Assembly (NCBI RefSeq): GCF_003597395.2
Contig: NC_133770.1
Span: 79,397,634-79,461,633, forward strand
Reading direction: 5' to 3'
DNA length: 64,000 nt
Source: Chelonoidis abingdonii
Lineage: Eukaryota; Chordata; Testudines; Testudinidae
The translations under genes and the position numbers were made by a program. Below the pieces are notes generated by a model that saw only the letters and a list, made by a program, of their open reading frames with translations, was not told the DNA's origin and did not search any database. Of this stretch, positions 10,790 through 22,510 are shown piece after piece (the stretch's first letter is position 1; the number at the start of each line of letters is the position of its first letter).

Positions 10790-11220
10790 AGCCCCCTAGT
10801 GAGCGGTCTTCAGCGTTCTGTAGTTAGAGCCACCTTTTGGATCTCATGTGCTTCCCAGCCAGCTGGGCAGAGTCCAGACACTGTTTCATGCTCTGGGCCT
10901 CTAGCGGGCACTCCCACATGACAACTTCCGGTCTGAAACCCTTCCTTGAGATGTGGGATCCCACAGTCCAATTGCCCTAGGCCTCAAGATCAGTGTTAAG
11001 ACCTTCCACACCTCTTCAACTGCTTTGCATATTCTCCCAGAGAGTCCCACCTACCTGTGGTTTGCAGTTTAACCCCTCGGCGACCACGGAGCAGTTACAA
11101 TAAGGAACACAGGCTTTGCAAAGGAATTTCTTAAACACACACATTTTATTCTTAGAAAGGAAAGTTGCAGATCTATCCAAAACAACAAATGCCTAAACGC
11201 AAACACCCTCACAGCCCTTA
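10790..11220 (-). mobile_element. Probable truncated LTR-like repeat
   Basis: GC-richer than its surroundings, beginning near TCACAGTCCTGGCTGAGCCC and containing ATTTTATTCTT near 11145, which reads AATAAAAT on the minus strand and could be a polyadenylation signal. The texture (CT-rich, ending in a run with AACACAGGCTTTGCAAAGG) is like the LTRs at 25 and 55 kb but the sequence is not the same. Ends are not defined. Confidence 0.35.
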
Positions 11221-11266
11221 TCACGCTTGGGACAAATTAGTCACCACAGCAATACACAGAGATTTA

Positions 11267-11672
11267 GGGCTTGTCTACAAAGTGTTTTAGCGTGTGACAC
11301 ACTAGTGTGAACTAACTGGCCCATGTAGCTCCTGCTGGCATGCACTAAAATTGGTCAGCTGTCATTGCTAAAATTACCAAAGCCAAACCCCAGAGCTATA
11401 TTAGCAGCTTTGGCCTTGTCTGTAATAGGGAAATATTTGAAAAAATTCTCAGAATTCTTAGGAGCTGTCGTGTAGACAGCCTGCCAGCTGCAGACATAGT
11501 TTTCTGCAGTCATCTAACCTCTGTTGGCAGAAAGTCTAATTAACACAGTGCTGAAATAGCATCCGTAGCCAAAGCCCTGAACACACCAGGGCTCTGGCAT
11601 TGCTACGAAAACTTCTGGGGACCCAATATTAGCAACAAAAGGAAATTTAAAATGTCCTTGTGTGGACGAGGT
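11267..11672. mobile_element. Harbinger-like TIR element, eroded right end
   Basis: Left end GGGCTTGTCTACA follows TTA (11264-11266). The right end retains TGTGTGGACGAGG near 11659-11671, a decayed complement. The interior is non-coding with short internal inverted segments. Family placement by TIR similarity to the GTCTACAC group. Confidence 0.55.
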
Positions 11673-12399
11673 TTCTTGGTAACAGTCTCTATCCTAGAAT
11701 CACTGCTACAAGAGGAACTTGCCTCTATGCAAATTTTCCCTCTTGCTCAGAGTCATCACAAGCAAAAACTGACAGGGATCACAAATCAAACTTAAGGTTA
11801 AACCTGCGTATAACCAAAGGAGGATGGAATACATCCTCTAAAGCAATGCTTCCACACGCCAACTCCAGACAATATAATATCATGGTTCCTCTTTGCCTTA
11901 ATGATCTGAGCTATGGGGTGAGGTTATTTAAAAGTTTCCAAGCCATTATCAGAAATTATCACTCTTGGGAATAATTTATAGTAGGTGTATACATACATAA
12001 TATAGTGGTTTCTGACCAGTGAACTAGCAGTTTGATTTTAAGTTCTCAGTAATCAAATTTAAGGCAGCAGAACATACATTGTATGCAACAGAGTACACAT
12101 CTCCTGCTATGGGCACCTAATTAAAAATACAGTTGTTTCAAGCTACCACTTTATGTTGTTTGTTTACAAACGTACATTGCTGTATACATTTTTTTTTTGT
12201 ATTGTACGATTTGTTGTAAACATGAAATCAGGATATAGGAGTCAAGAGTCATATCATCTCCAGGGCCACTACCATGTTGTTAACTTATTTCAGATTGCTC
12301 CGTGTTTGCTCTGATTGCCAGGAAGGGTTGTGGGGGGGGGGGGGGGGAACAGTTTGCTTCAGGTCCCCCCATTTGAGTGGATCCCCAAACCAATGGAAC
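11673..12399. other. Unassigned, with a 16-base G run
   Basis: No gene or recognisable element. A T(8-9) run lies near 12190. A G16 tract occupies 12332-12347. Confidence 0.5.
12332..12347 (+). repeat. Poly(G)16 tract
   Basis: Sixteen consecutive G, preceded by GGTTGT. Long enough to form a G-quadruplex and prone to length error in sequencing. No promoter context is visible. Confidence 0.85.
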
Positions 12400-12832
12400 T
12401 GAACTGAGTGGTGTTGTGACCTGGCACACAGAGTCACAATGTCACTCTCTCAAATTTGAACGGTCCGTGCTCCCCACTCTGTCATGACAGAGAGGTGGCT
12501 GGGCCAAACTTGACTGGTGCTGCAACCCCCTGCGCCAGGCCATAACAACTGGAGTGGAGAGCTAAGCCCAAACCAGTGGGACAGGAGCTGCCTCTGCAGG
12601 GTGAGTAAGGGTCAGGCTTGCTCTCCGATACCCCCTCCTCAGCCTGTTTCCAGGGCCTCTTTTGTCTCCACGGTGGGTTTGTTTTGGGGGGTTTTTTGGT
12701 TTTTTTTGGGAGGGAAGGAGAGGTTGGATGGGCCTCAGTTTCAGATTTTGCCCTGGAGCCCCACAAGCCTCTATGCAGCCCTGCTGATTGCCTCTATTGC
12801 TTGCTGCAGGCTCCCGTGACATTTGGCCATTA
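12400..12832. repeat. GC-rich interspersed repeat, unclassified
   Basis: A GC-rich island in AT-rich DNA, with GTTGTGACCTGGCACACAG near its start and a T/G-rich tract at 12675-12715. Reading frames are open for about 70-100 codons on both strands because of base composition, not because of a gene. I think it is a retroelement or DNA-transposon remnant that I cannot name. Confidence 0.4.
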
Positions 12833-14403
12833 ATTTGTTGCCTAGAGAAATCATTCTGGAAACCTTCTGAAATAACTCTCTTGCTTTGTGTATAAAATTA
12901 GAACCCCCTAAAACTGAGGATCCAGCTTCATCAGTCAGCAATGATTCTTGAATTGATGGCTTTAGGCATTTGGACTGTCAAGTAGAGGGATCATTATGCA
13001 AATATAATTGGCACACCTAGAACAACTCAATCTCCCCTTGGAAGAAACCATACAAAATAATCATTTAAGTTAAATTCCCAAGAATCCTTGGAAGAAGAGT
13101 CAAGTGCCTAATGAAATCTTCTGCAGCAGAAGACAAAAGAAAGCAAAAGAGAGCAGGCTGTTGTGATTCTCTCCACAACTGCTGACCTATATCAATACAG
13201 ATTATAACATTGCTAGCTAATCAGATTGCTGCCTTTCTCAATCAGCTGTCCCTTCCCCAACTATACAATGTGTGTTTATGGAGGAGTACTCTGGATTTCT
13301 TACATTTTGTCAGTTTCCCTCACTTTAAAAAAAGCAAGCTAACAATTTTTGTATGTAATAAATAAAACAATTCTGTGCATGAACTGTGTTCTGTACCTTA
13401 GGATACAAGGGAATGAAACAACCTTTTATATACTATAATTAGCAAATTACCTTAGTTACCTAAGAAATTCTGTTGGCTGAGTCCCTGAGTTGTCACTGAG
13501 TAATTAGTTTCATTGCTTGTTACACTTTTTCACCACATGAAATACTTTATGTGATTTGCGTAAGTGGAACGCAAGGTTATTGTAGCAGTAGCCTTATATT
13601 ATGGGTAATGTTAATCACATAGCAAGTTTTAAAATAACAGTGCTATACTGCATGTGTATACTCAGATTTCGGTATGTTTGTGAGAGAGTGTTAGAGACAG
13701 TAAAATGTTAATATCTGTCCTCTCAGCAAACTGATGAGTTGCTTTGCTTGGCTCTTGAACACCTGCAGATGGGTCAGCACTTTGACTGAAAAGTTTAGCT
13801 ATGTTGGATTGTTTCTGCAAGTGAAGGGAAAACTGGCCTATAAAATTCCCCATGGCCTGAGCAGCAGAAACAGTAGCTGCTGAAACTATGAGCACTTGTT
13901 GGCAGAGTACAGCTGAAAGGAATCCTGCTGTGCATCAGCTCCACACCCATTAGTGAGTGCTGCTGCAGTTTGAATTAACTATTATGCATGGGACTCAAGA
14001 TAATTTAGCCCCAAAACAATGAGAAGGCATATGCAACTTAACATTAGTAACTGGCTCTGCTGCACTCTAATTCTTTAGAGCTCAGTGCAGAACTAGTCCA
14101 AAATGCCCTATTGTTGTTCTGTCTGAAGACTCCCGAAATACAATCCCCACGTAATAGGGGAATAGAAAATGTAATACACTTACATAATGCGAGGGAACAC
14201 CCTGTTGTGGAGAATACTGCATTTGGACCTAATCCTACCAGTGGGTGAGCACAGAGTGAAATCCTGTTGAAGCCAATGAGAGTCAAGGAGGCTCAATGCC
14301 TTTCATGAAATACTCATTACCTGACAGAATCAGGCCTTTTGTGAAGAAAGAATTCCCCATAGGTCTTATAGTGTTTTTTTGTCAATAGCTCTTAAAGCAG
14401 AGA
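12833..14403. other. No recognised feature
   Basis: Unassigned. Short open frames only. No splice-bounded conserved exon is recognisable by eye. Confidence 0.45.
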
Positions 14404-14545
14404 ACAGAGGTAAGTATCATTATCCCCATTTCACAGATGGGGAAACTGAGTCACAGAGCATTGATGTGACTTGCCCAACAGCACCCAGCAGGCCAGTGGT
14501 GGAGCTGGGAATAAATTCTAGCACTCTTGAGCCCCAATCCTGAGC
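14404..14545 (+). mobile_element. MIR-like SINE
   Basis: Contains CCCCATTTCACAGATGGGGA and AAACTGAG, then CACAGAG...TGACTTGCCCAACAGCACCCAGCAGG and GGAGCTGGGA. This is the conserved core of MIR/CORE-SINE elements found across amniotes. No TSD visible. Confidence 0.7.
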
Positions 14546-14611
14546 CCTATACATATATCTACACTAACTCCCAAGCAGGGAGTGAAACTTTTGTATGATC
14601 CAACAATTCAA

Positions 14612-14685
14612 GGCCTGATTTTCAGAGGTGCTGAGCACCTGGCATTCCCACTGTAGATGATCAACACCTCTGAAAAAAAATCAAG
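14612..14685. repeat. Fold-back MITE-like repeat
   Basis: GGCCTGATTTTCAGAGGTGC at the left is answered by CACCTCTGAAAAAAAATCA at the right. The central part is about 30 bp. Fragments of the same family occur at 18984-19030 and 63463-63493. Confidence 0.55.
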
Positions 14686-15169
14686 CTATTAATGTCTTGT
14701 TTTTTCTTTTTTTATAGCGAACAGTGAATCACCAGCAGGGCAAACAGCTTCAAGTGCAAGGATCACTTAAAAAGCTCTGATTTGCAGCTTATTCCACATA
14801 GGAAAACCCTGTGCCAGGACAGGGCTGTGCTGAAGTTAACAGATCTCCATCCACACACAGGACAAGTTGCACTATCAATCTAACAAGGTTATCTCTTGCT
14901 ATGGAATCATTATTATTAAAAAACAGGTAAAATTGCAGCGTTCCCTTGGGCATAAAGTACTTTCTATACCTGCCTGAACAATAATCCTCATCACATGCTA
15001 AGAGGTCCTTTTGGAATAAATGGAACTTTATTTATGTACCTCAGGATATCAAATTAACTAATGGTCTTTTGCAATTTCAGAGAAAAAATGTTTTACAATA
15101 AATTGCCATCTCCCCTTCCCTCTGCCAAACAAGAACTGCTATCACTCACTTTGACCTGTAACTGTTTAT
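14686..15169. other. No recognised feature
   Basis: Includes T-rich tract at 14698-14717. Nothing assignable. Confidence 0.4.
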
Positions 15170-15505
15170 CCCTCTGTATATAGGGTAGCGGGGCCTGGAG
15201 GGGGGTAAGTGAGTAGCTGGAGGAGGCAGCAGAGGCCAGAGGTGATGAGTGAAGAGTCAGGAGAGGCAGCGGGGGCCAGCAGCACCAAAATACAACCACA
15301 CATTATTTTTATTATTCAGTCTGCAAAAAAAACCCACAAAAACCTACATGAATAAATTACAACGATCTGGACATGTATATGTGCATATTTATTTGTTTTT
15401 CCTAAAGTTAATTAAGTATTTTAGGACAATTTGACAGAGTGGCCACCAGCAAGAGTTGGTGGCCACACTCTGAGGACACCAAACAATTTGCTGTGAGAAC
15501 CCCTG
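15170..15505 (-). mobile_element. Probable hAT-type fragment ending GTGAGAACCCCTG
   Basis: The right boundary TGTGAGAACCCCTG (15492-15505) is a hAT-Charlie-type end on the complement (CAGGGGTTCTCACA). Inside is a fold-back GTGGCCACCA...TTGGTGGCCAC at 15440-15467. A purine-rich GC segment lies at 15185-15290. The other end is not identifiable. Confidence 0.4.
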
Positions 15506-15959
15506 GTTTATGGTATATCTCAGTTCTGATCAAACAAACAACTGCTCATCACTGCTATTTGTCCAATTCTAGCCTTGGTATGGCTGCCTGCTAGAGAAAC
15601 CAACATCATGTCTGCATATCTGTAGCATTTGAGACTGAAAATAATACAAGAAAATTAGAACTTTGAGTTTTATATTTGGAAGTACCGAAGGAAATAAAAC
15701 AACATGAGAACCATGATATTTACTTAAATACTCAACGATGTGTCTCAGGATCCACTTTAATAATGGCAGTGAGTTGTTAACCTCAACTGTGGTGGAATAG
15801 CACAAGAGCATACCAGTCAAGCGTTGAAGTATGATGGCAGAGTTGGCTTTAATCTAACAAGTATTCATTATGATTTAATTATTACCAGCAGCCTTGCAGG
15901 CAGAGCTAGAGCATAAATAAGGATCAGAAGGAACAATTCTAAGCTCTCACTACACTACA

Positions 15960-16098
15960 CTAGGATGCCATGCATCCGACGAAGTGGGTATTCACCCACG
16001 AAAGCTCATGCTCCAATACATCTGTCAGTCTATAATGTGCCACAGGACTCTTTGCTGCTTTTACAGATCCAGACTAACACAGCTACCCCTCTGATACT
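15960..16098 (+). mobile_element. Penelope-like 3' terminal fragment
   Basis: 5'-truncated tail of the same subfamily as 7226-9527. It carries a hammerhead-like motif: CCGACGA (15976-15982, a C at core position 4 where U is required), GTGGG/CCCAC stem, GAAA (16000-16003), GC-TCAT-GC and TC, followed by the terminus with GCTACCCCTCTGATACT. The core mutation should abolish cleavage. No TSD found by eye. Confidence 0.8.
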
Positions 16099-16107
16099 AT
16101 GTATATA

Positions 16108-16260
16108 ATGTCTTTTGTCTGGCAAAAAAAAATTCCGTTGCCCCTAACACCCCATTTACATTAATTCTTATGGAGAAATTGGATTCACTTAACATCGTTT
16201 TGCTTAAAGAAGCCTTTTTGAAGAACATAACTGCAACGTTAAACAAGGTGTTACTGTATA
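16108..16260. repeat. Dispersed repeat, copy 1 of 2
   Basis: Aligns with 49002-49162: shared TTACATTAATTCTTAT, AAATTGGATTC and CTTAACATC, then GAACATAACT and AACGTTAA/AATGTTAA. Non-coding; the family is not identified. Confidence 0.6.
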
Positions 16261-16355
16261 GACATGCTGCAACAGGCTGAAGTAGGGTTAAACTAGTTTA
16301 GTTTGACTCAGAACAATAAGCAGAACAAACAGAAAGGAAAAGTGACTCCAGTCAG

Positions 16356-16662
16356 CAGGGCCAGCTCCAGCTTTTTTGCTGCCCCAAGCAGCAAACCAAG
16401 GGGGATAAAAAAAAAGATTAAGCCGATTGGCGGCACTTCGGCAGCACCTCAATCGTGCTGCTCCATTCTTCGGCAGCAATTCAGCAGCAGGTCCATCGCT
16501 CCCTCTCTTCCTCTTTGTCAGCACTTCAGCAGAAGCTCAAAGAGGAAGAGAGAGACTGAGGGACTCGCCGCCGAATTGCCGCAGAAGACCCGGATGTGCC
16601 ACCCCTTTCCATTGGCCACCCCAAACACCTACTTTCTTCACTGGTCCCTGGAGCCGGCCCTG
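16356..16662. mobile_element. Non-autonomous hAT element with CAGGGCC ends
   Basis: Ends CAGGGCCAGCTCCAG and CTGGAGCCGGCCCTG are inverted complements with one difference. Flanks CCAGTCAG (16348-16355) and CAAGTCAG (16663-16670) match at 7 of 8 bases, the 8-bp duplication of hAT transposition. The interior is rich in CGGCAGCA motifs. Open frames across it are compositional. Dead MITE. Confidence 0.85.
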
Positions 16663-16670
16663 CAAGTCAG

Positions 16671-18026
16671 TCAGTTCTCTATGAATCTGCAAACTAATGG
16701 AATAACAAAACCCTGTATGAGGGGGGTTACATGTCTTTATAGTTACACTTTAACCCCCAACTACATTTGAGGTACTTGTTGGAGATGGTGCAGAGGCACC
16801 GATATCTGAAAAAGGGGTTTCCTCCTTTTGGTTTGGAAGTGCCAAAACGCTCAGTCTGGCAGACTGTTACTGACTGGGAAGTACTGTAAATCTTTCAAGA
16901 AGCCCATGTTCTCACAAGATGTCCCATTTGATTTCTGCACCAAAGAAGTTTAGATAAGAATCCAAATATTCTGAGATTCATCCCTTACTAGAAGCCGGAT
17001 GGCTTGATCCACTGGTTCCAAAGTGACAGTGTAGCAGCTGATTGAGTGGACAAGGCAAAGGGCAGAGATAAAGGCTCTGCCCCTTAAAGCTTCTCTCTAT
17101 GGAGCCCAGATGAGGTCAATGGGCTTCCATGCGGACACATGTTCACATGGAGCCATTTGCAAAGTCAGGGCCAAAATATGAAGGGAGTTTTAACAGAACA
17201 AGATCAACTGTGATTCTTCCTGCTGCACCAAAAAAACCTGCATGTCCTTTTTATTTTCTATTCTACCTGTTCCTGCTATTAAATTTTAATACCATATATC
17301 CTGGTAAAATACAAGGATGGTCATTCAAAATTAACTATTTTATTAAAAAGGGACATTGGCAGATTAAAAATCATGTTTAAAAAGAGCCCTAACCTCTGTT
17401 ACTAATAAATAGAGACTGCTCAATATATTACCTAAATGTTTTTAAACTGCTGGCAAGTTCTTAGGAGGGGCCGAGAGGCTTTTCTTTGTCTCCTCCCTCT
17501 GCAGTGGGCTGGCGTACCCACTGCTCTTTTCCTCCACAGCCAGCTCCCTCCAAATCTCAATTTTTTGTTAAAGTCTTACCAACTCACCTTCCTGGCCCCT
17601 TCTCCACCTCCATGGGGTTGTAGATGGTGTAGTGGTTTCATTCAGTGGCACTGGTTGGTGGTGCTGAGAGAGGCTCTTCTTGGCTGTTGTAGAGGATAAT
17701 TGATGTTAAATGCTGGCACAGGTTCTAACGCATAATAACACTAGCAGTGCTATCAGCGATTGATGTCAAATGTTGATACCCTCCGGCTCCATGTCCCCCT
17801 CTCTCCCTGTCTCTTCACCATAGCCTCAGTCCACACCTGCCCAGTTTGCCCTCATCTTCCCTGCCCTATTCCCCTCCCCTTCCTTTTTCTTTCCATTTAG
17901 CTGATTCCCTCCTAACTAAACCCACCCATCTTCCCCCCAAAATGTAATGGAATGAACAGTTTCACTATCACAATGTTCGCTCTGCCTTTGTATTCAACCC
18001 CCTTCCCCCAGCCTTTGTCTTTTTGC
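16671..18026. other. Unassigned stretch
   Basis: No gene recognised. 17440-17690 is GC-richer. TTGATGTTAAATGCTG at 17700 recurs as TTGATGTCAAATGTTG at 17760, a minor direct repeat. 17780-17960 is CT-rich. Confidence 0.4.
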
Positions 18027-18150
18027 TCCATATAGACTGTATGCTCTTGAGGTGGGGACCATCTACTATCTCTCTCTACTGTGTCTGCTGCAATCCGGCC
18101 TTGCTCTTGGCTGGCCCCGAGGCACTACCGTAATAAACGGATTAAATAGT
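18027..18150 (+). mobile_element. SINE/MIR-like 3' tail, copy 1
   Basis: AGACTGTATGCTCTTGAGGT, then GGGGACCATCT...GGCACTACCGTAATAAACGG. This is the 'ACTGTAAGCTCTT-GGGCAGGGACTGTCT ... GCTACCGTAATACAAATAATA' tail that is common in reptiles. Other copies: 57787-57910 (plus), 30772-30900 and weakly 28309-28385 (minus). Confidence 0.55.
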
Positions 18151-19155
18151 ACTAATTTTTAGTGTTGCTGAGCCATTGTGTTACTAATCCCAGACACTGA
18201 AACTGTTGCTAGACTGTTTGTCTGCCTTTGGCATTTCACTTCAGTGGCGCTGTGAAACTAGAATGGTTTGTCTCTATATAGTTTCATGTTCTGGTTCTGT
18301 GGTGTCGGGGCTGTTGGCAAACACTTTTTTCCCTGCTGTCAGTCAATTCTGCCTTCATCCCCCCATTTCACTGAATTCTAAAAATCAAGAAAATTCATTC
18401 AGTGAGTGGGAAGGAAAATAAAGGGGAGGGAGAGGAGGAAAGGAGAAAGAAGCAGGTGAAAGTCAAACCAAAAACAAAAAAAAAGAACTTACAGTACAAT
18501 GCCTACCAAAATCAAAGCAGCAAAAGTTGCAGTGAATGTGAACCTTAGGCTGACTTGATTTACTTTCATGTCTTAGGACATTTAGTTCCATACAGTACAC
18601 TGTCCAAGGCAATTATAAATATTACAATTTCTGCCACTGAAACTGATCCAAATCCATTCATAAGAAAACATCAAACATTGCCTGTCAGCCACACGAACAC
18701 TTTATGACAGGGATTTATACCAAGATAAAACTCACATCTTTAATCACTCTGAACAAGCTGTACAGAAGAGCAAACCAAGCCTATGGTGACTGTCTTTTCT
18801 TTTCTTTTCTTTTTTTTATTTTTTAATAGGTTTTAGAGAATATGAACCTGGGTACTCAGGGAGCTACTTTACTCTAATTTTCTTAAATGTGCTGATCTTA
18901 GAAAAAATTGGCCAGGATTTAAAAAAAAAAATGATGTCTAGAGTAAGCCTCCTAAATCCATATTTAGACACTGAAACAAATGGCCTGATTTTCAAAAGTG
19001 CTGAGCACTGAACAGCTTCCACTAAAGTCAGTAAGAGCTGCTGGAGTTCACCAAATTTAAATGTTAGAATAAGTCCCAGGGGAGATGGATTAGTGAATCA
19101 GTTAAAGGTATGTGGAAAATAGAATGTATCCCATGAATTTCCAATGTGTTACAAA
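18151..19155. other. Unassigned stretch with a CT-rich tract
   Basis: TCTTTTCTTTTCTTTTC-type tract at 18794-18820. A fold-back repeat fragment (GGCCTGATTTTCAAAAGTGC) at 18984. No gene. Confidence 0.4.
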
Positions 19156-21246
19156 GGCCTGGTCCACACTACGCCGTTAAATCGATTTTAACAGCGTTAA
19201 ATCAATTTAACGCTGTACCCGTCCACACTACAGTGCTCTTTAAATCGATTTAAAGGGCTCTTTAAATCGATTTCTGTACTCCTACAAAATGAGAGGAGTA
19301 ACGCTAAAATCGATAGTATTACTTTGAATACTGTTAGTGTGGACGGAAATCGACAATTATTGCCTCCGGAGTACTTCCACACGTGCACCCACTGACCGCT
19401 CTCGGACCAGCAAATCTGAACATCGATGCAGGGGCAGGTAAACGAGGAAAAAGCCCTCGCAACTTTCTGAATTATAGTTTCCTGTTTGCCCCAGCAATCC
19501 GGAGCCTCTGATCACACTGGGTGCGATGCAGCCCAAATCCAAAAAGAGCGCTCAACATGACTGTAACGGAGATACTCGGATCTGACGCTGTATTGCGAGA
19601 CAAATCGTTCTATCAGAAGCTTCTGTTATGAAATGAATCCAAACCTTTGACAAAAAAATCTCCGGCTACACGAGTGCTGCGCGTGACAAGCGTAATGGCA
19701 AGCCAAGACTCAAATGATGCTAATGCGAAGGGAGGGGTACGAAGACACCAGCTATTCCATCAGTCCATCAGCATTCTCCAAGAAACTATTTAACATATCT
19801 GCTGAGCTCACCAGTGCTGTAGTCAAACACAATTGGCCGGTGTGGTTCTAGGAATAGCTCCTCAGTTATACTTCCCCCCACAGCACCACGAAAGAAAAGG
19901 GAAAAGAAAATCAATTTCTCGACTATCTTCAAATGTCACCACCTAGCACGAATACTGCGTATATCCTAATGGCTGCAGCAGGAAGCGCAGATCGCTCCCT
20001 CTCCCTCTACGATGGCAGACGGTGCAGTAACTGGTAAGCCTTAATGAACCCGAGCCAGCCATGCTGATACATGTTTTCGAATATCTAACAAGCCTGAGAT
20101 GAGCCAGCCCGGGGGAAAAACACACACTGGCTAAAAATAACAAACAGAAATTGATTCCTGGCACTCTCAGTCAGATTTACAGAACGCTGTAATCTTCTCC
20201 AATCAACACCAGCAAACTGGCTGAGCTTGCAATCACTCCCCTCCCTTTTCAGTTATAAGAAAAGATTGTACTGCGGAACTATCATTAGCAGTGGATGCGG
20301 CTCTCTCTCCCACACCTGCTAATGCCGCCTTAACTATTAAGCACCGAGGCTGCCTCCCGCCATCATTTACTCACAAAACTCCTAGCACTCTTATACTCAT
20401 AACACAAATGGCAGACACTGCGTACGTACCCAAAGGAAGTGAGAGGGAATGACACGGCGGGTTGGCAGGGGGCACCCCCTGTAAACTGACACGGCAGCAA
20501 GCTGTCCCGAAACACGCCCATACAACTGCCCCACTCTGATACACTGGTCCTCTAGTACACTTGCCCCATATTCTAGGCAGGACTGACTCTATTTTTAGAA
20601 ACCATAAAGGAGGGATTGACTCGGGAGTCATTCCCAGTTTTGCTTTTGCGCCCCCGGCCGATCTCAGCCAGGGGCACTCATGATAGCAGTAGACAGTACA
20701 AAGGGGGAGAGAGATAACGTCATCTCATTGCCAGTTTACTCCAGCAGTAGACGGTACAGAACGACTGGTAACCATCTCTGCTATCATGCAAAAGCAAATG
20801 AATGCTGCTGTGTAGCGCTGGAGTATCGCCTCTGTCCGCGGCATCCAGTACACATATGGTGACTGTAAAAAAAAAAAAAAGCTGAACGGGCTCCATGGTT
20901 GCCGTGCTATGGCGTCTGCCAGGGCAATCCAGGGAAAAAGGGCGCGAAAGGATTGTCTGCTGTTGTTTTCCCAGAGGAAGGAATGACTGACGACATTTAC
21001 CCAGAACTACCCGCGACAATAATTCAACCCAGAATTCCAAGGGGCAGGGGAGACTGCGGGAACTATGGGATAGCTATGGAATAGCTACCCACAATGCAAC
21101 GCTCCAGAAAGCGCTAGCCTCGGACCATGGACGCACACCACCGAATTACTGTGCCTAGTGTGGCCGCGTGAAGTCGAATTTATAATATCTGTTTTATAAA
21201 ACCGGTTTAATGTAATTCAGAATTATCCTGTAGTGTAGACGTAGCC
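19156..21246. mobile_element. Large (about 2.1 kb) TIR DNA transposon, non-coding
   Basis: Ends GGCCTGGTCCACACTAC (19156) and, on the complement of the right end, GGCTACGTCTACACTAC (21246). Near the left end lie two strong palindromes: arms of 11 bp with a 2-base loop at 19192-19215, and the 16-base palindrome TTTAAATCGATTTAAA at 19239-19254. The motif GCAGTAGACRGTACA occurs at 20686 and 20744, with a related GCAGACGGTGCAGTA near 20014. An A14-15 run lies near 20867. No transposase is recognisable and frames are short. Superfamily is uncertain: GTCTACACT ends suggest Harbinger-like, but no clean 3-bp TSD is seen. Confidence 0.65.
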
Positions 21247-21847
21247 ATAGATACCACCTCCACATATTAGTCAAGATAGATACACATTCAGCAGCACACA
21301 CAAGGGATTCACTGCATGTTACTTACATTAAAAATCAGAAAAAGCTCCTAAGAGAAGTGACTAGTAAGCTGTTCATCTCTAGGTCACTGCTTCTAATCAA
21401 ACCAGGGTTGGAAAGCTCAAATACCTGTGAGAAGTGAGTCAGTTCCCTTGGTGACAGGTTTCAGAGTGGTAGCCGTGTTAGTCTCTAAGGTGCCACAAGT
21501 ACTCCTCATTCTTTTTGCTGATACAGACTAACATATTTATTTGAGCATGGGATTTTGTGGACTAAAACCCACTTCATCAGATGCATGCAGTGGATAATAC
21601 AGTAGGAAGATATATATACACAGAGAACATGAAAAAATGGGTTTCGTCATACCAACTATAACAAGAGCAGAAGAAAAAAAACTTTTGTAGTGATAATCAG
21701 GATGGCCCATTTCCAACAGTTGACAAGAAGAGGTGAGTAACAGTAGGAGAAAAAAAATACCATGGGGAAATAGCTTTTACTTTGTGTAATGACCTATTCA
21801 TTCCCAGTCTTTATTCAAGCCTAATTTAATGGTGTCCAGTTTGCAAA

Positions 21848-22087
21848 TTAATTCCAATTCTGCAGTTTCTCGTTGGAGTCTGTTTCTGAAGGTTTTTTGT
21901 TGGAGTATTGTGACTTTGAGATCTGTAATTGAGTGACCAGGGAGTTGAAGTGTTCTCCAACTGGTTTTTGAATGTTGTAATTCTTGATATCTGATTTGTA
22001 TCGATTCATTCTTTTGCGTAGAGACTGTCCGGTTTGACCAATGTACATGGCAGTGGGGCATTGCTGGCACCTGAAGGCATATATCAC
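21848..22087 (-). pseudogene. GIY-YIG endonuclease of a Penelope-like element
   Basis: MIYAFRCQQCPTAMYIGQTG is the GIY...YIG core with its CXXC, then SLRKRMNRYKSDIKNYN, in which the catalytic Arg helix is kept but the usual NGHK His is Tyr (NRYK). Then PVGEHFNSLVT, where a frameshift replaces the expected LPGHSITDLKV; the right text continues in another frame at 21798-22070. The His-to-Tyr change and frameshift make an active nuclease unlikely. Confidence 0.85.
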
Positions 22088-22141
22088 ATTGGTAGATGGG
22101 CAGGTGAACGAGCCTCTGATAGTGTGGCTGATGCGATTAGG

Positions 22142-22510
22142 TCATATATTGGTATCCCCTGAATAGATATGTGGACAGAGTTGGCAACTGGCTCTGTTAC
22201 AAGGGTAGGGTCCTGGGTTAGTGTTTTTGTTGTGTGGTGTGTGGTTGCTGGTGAGTACTGGCTCCAGGTTGGGGGGCTGTTTGTAAACGAGGACTGGCCT
22301 GTCTCCCAAGATCTGTGAGAGTGAGAGATTGTCCTTCAGGGTAGGTTGTAGATCCTTGATGATGATGCGCTGGAGAGGTTTTAGTTGGGGGCTGAATGTG
22401 ACGGCTAGTGGCATTCTGTTACTTTCTTTGTTGGGCCTGTCCTGTAGTGGATGCATCTTCCTAGTGAACAGACCCCATGCCACAGTCAGCACCAGAGACA
22501 AATGGCTCAA
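22142..22510 (-). pseudogene. Penelope-like RT-endonuclease linker region
   Basis: 122 open codons: LQDRPNKESNRMPLAVTFSP, then QILGDRPVLVYKQPPNLEP and TSNHTPH, then CNRASCQLCPHIYSGD. The paired Cys motif (CX4CX2C) precedes the GIY-YIG domain in these elements. The same block appears at 42175-42549. Function is presumed to be nucleic acid binding; here it is a dead fragment. Confidence 0.75.

Noticed and set aside
12482..12833. Coding exons in overlapping frames at 12.5-12.8 kb
   Set aside because: Several frames on both strands are open at once, with low-complexity K/P-rich text from a T/G-rich tract; no splice-supported structure.
16303..16770. 155-codon plus-strand open frame
   Set aside because: It covers the hAT element at 16356-16662 and its flanks; no conserved motif and the same region is open on the other strand.
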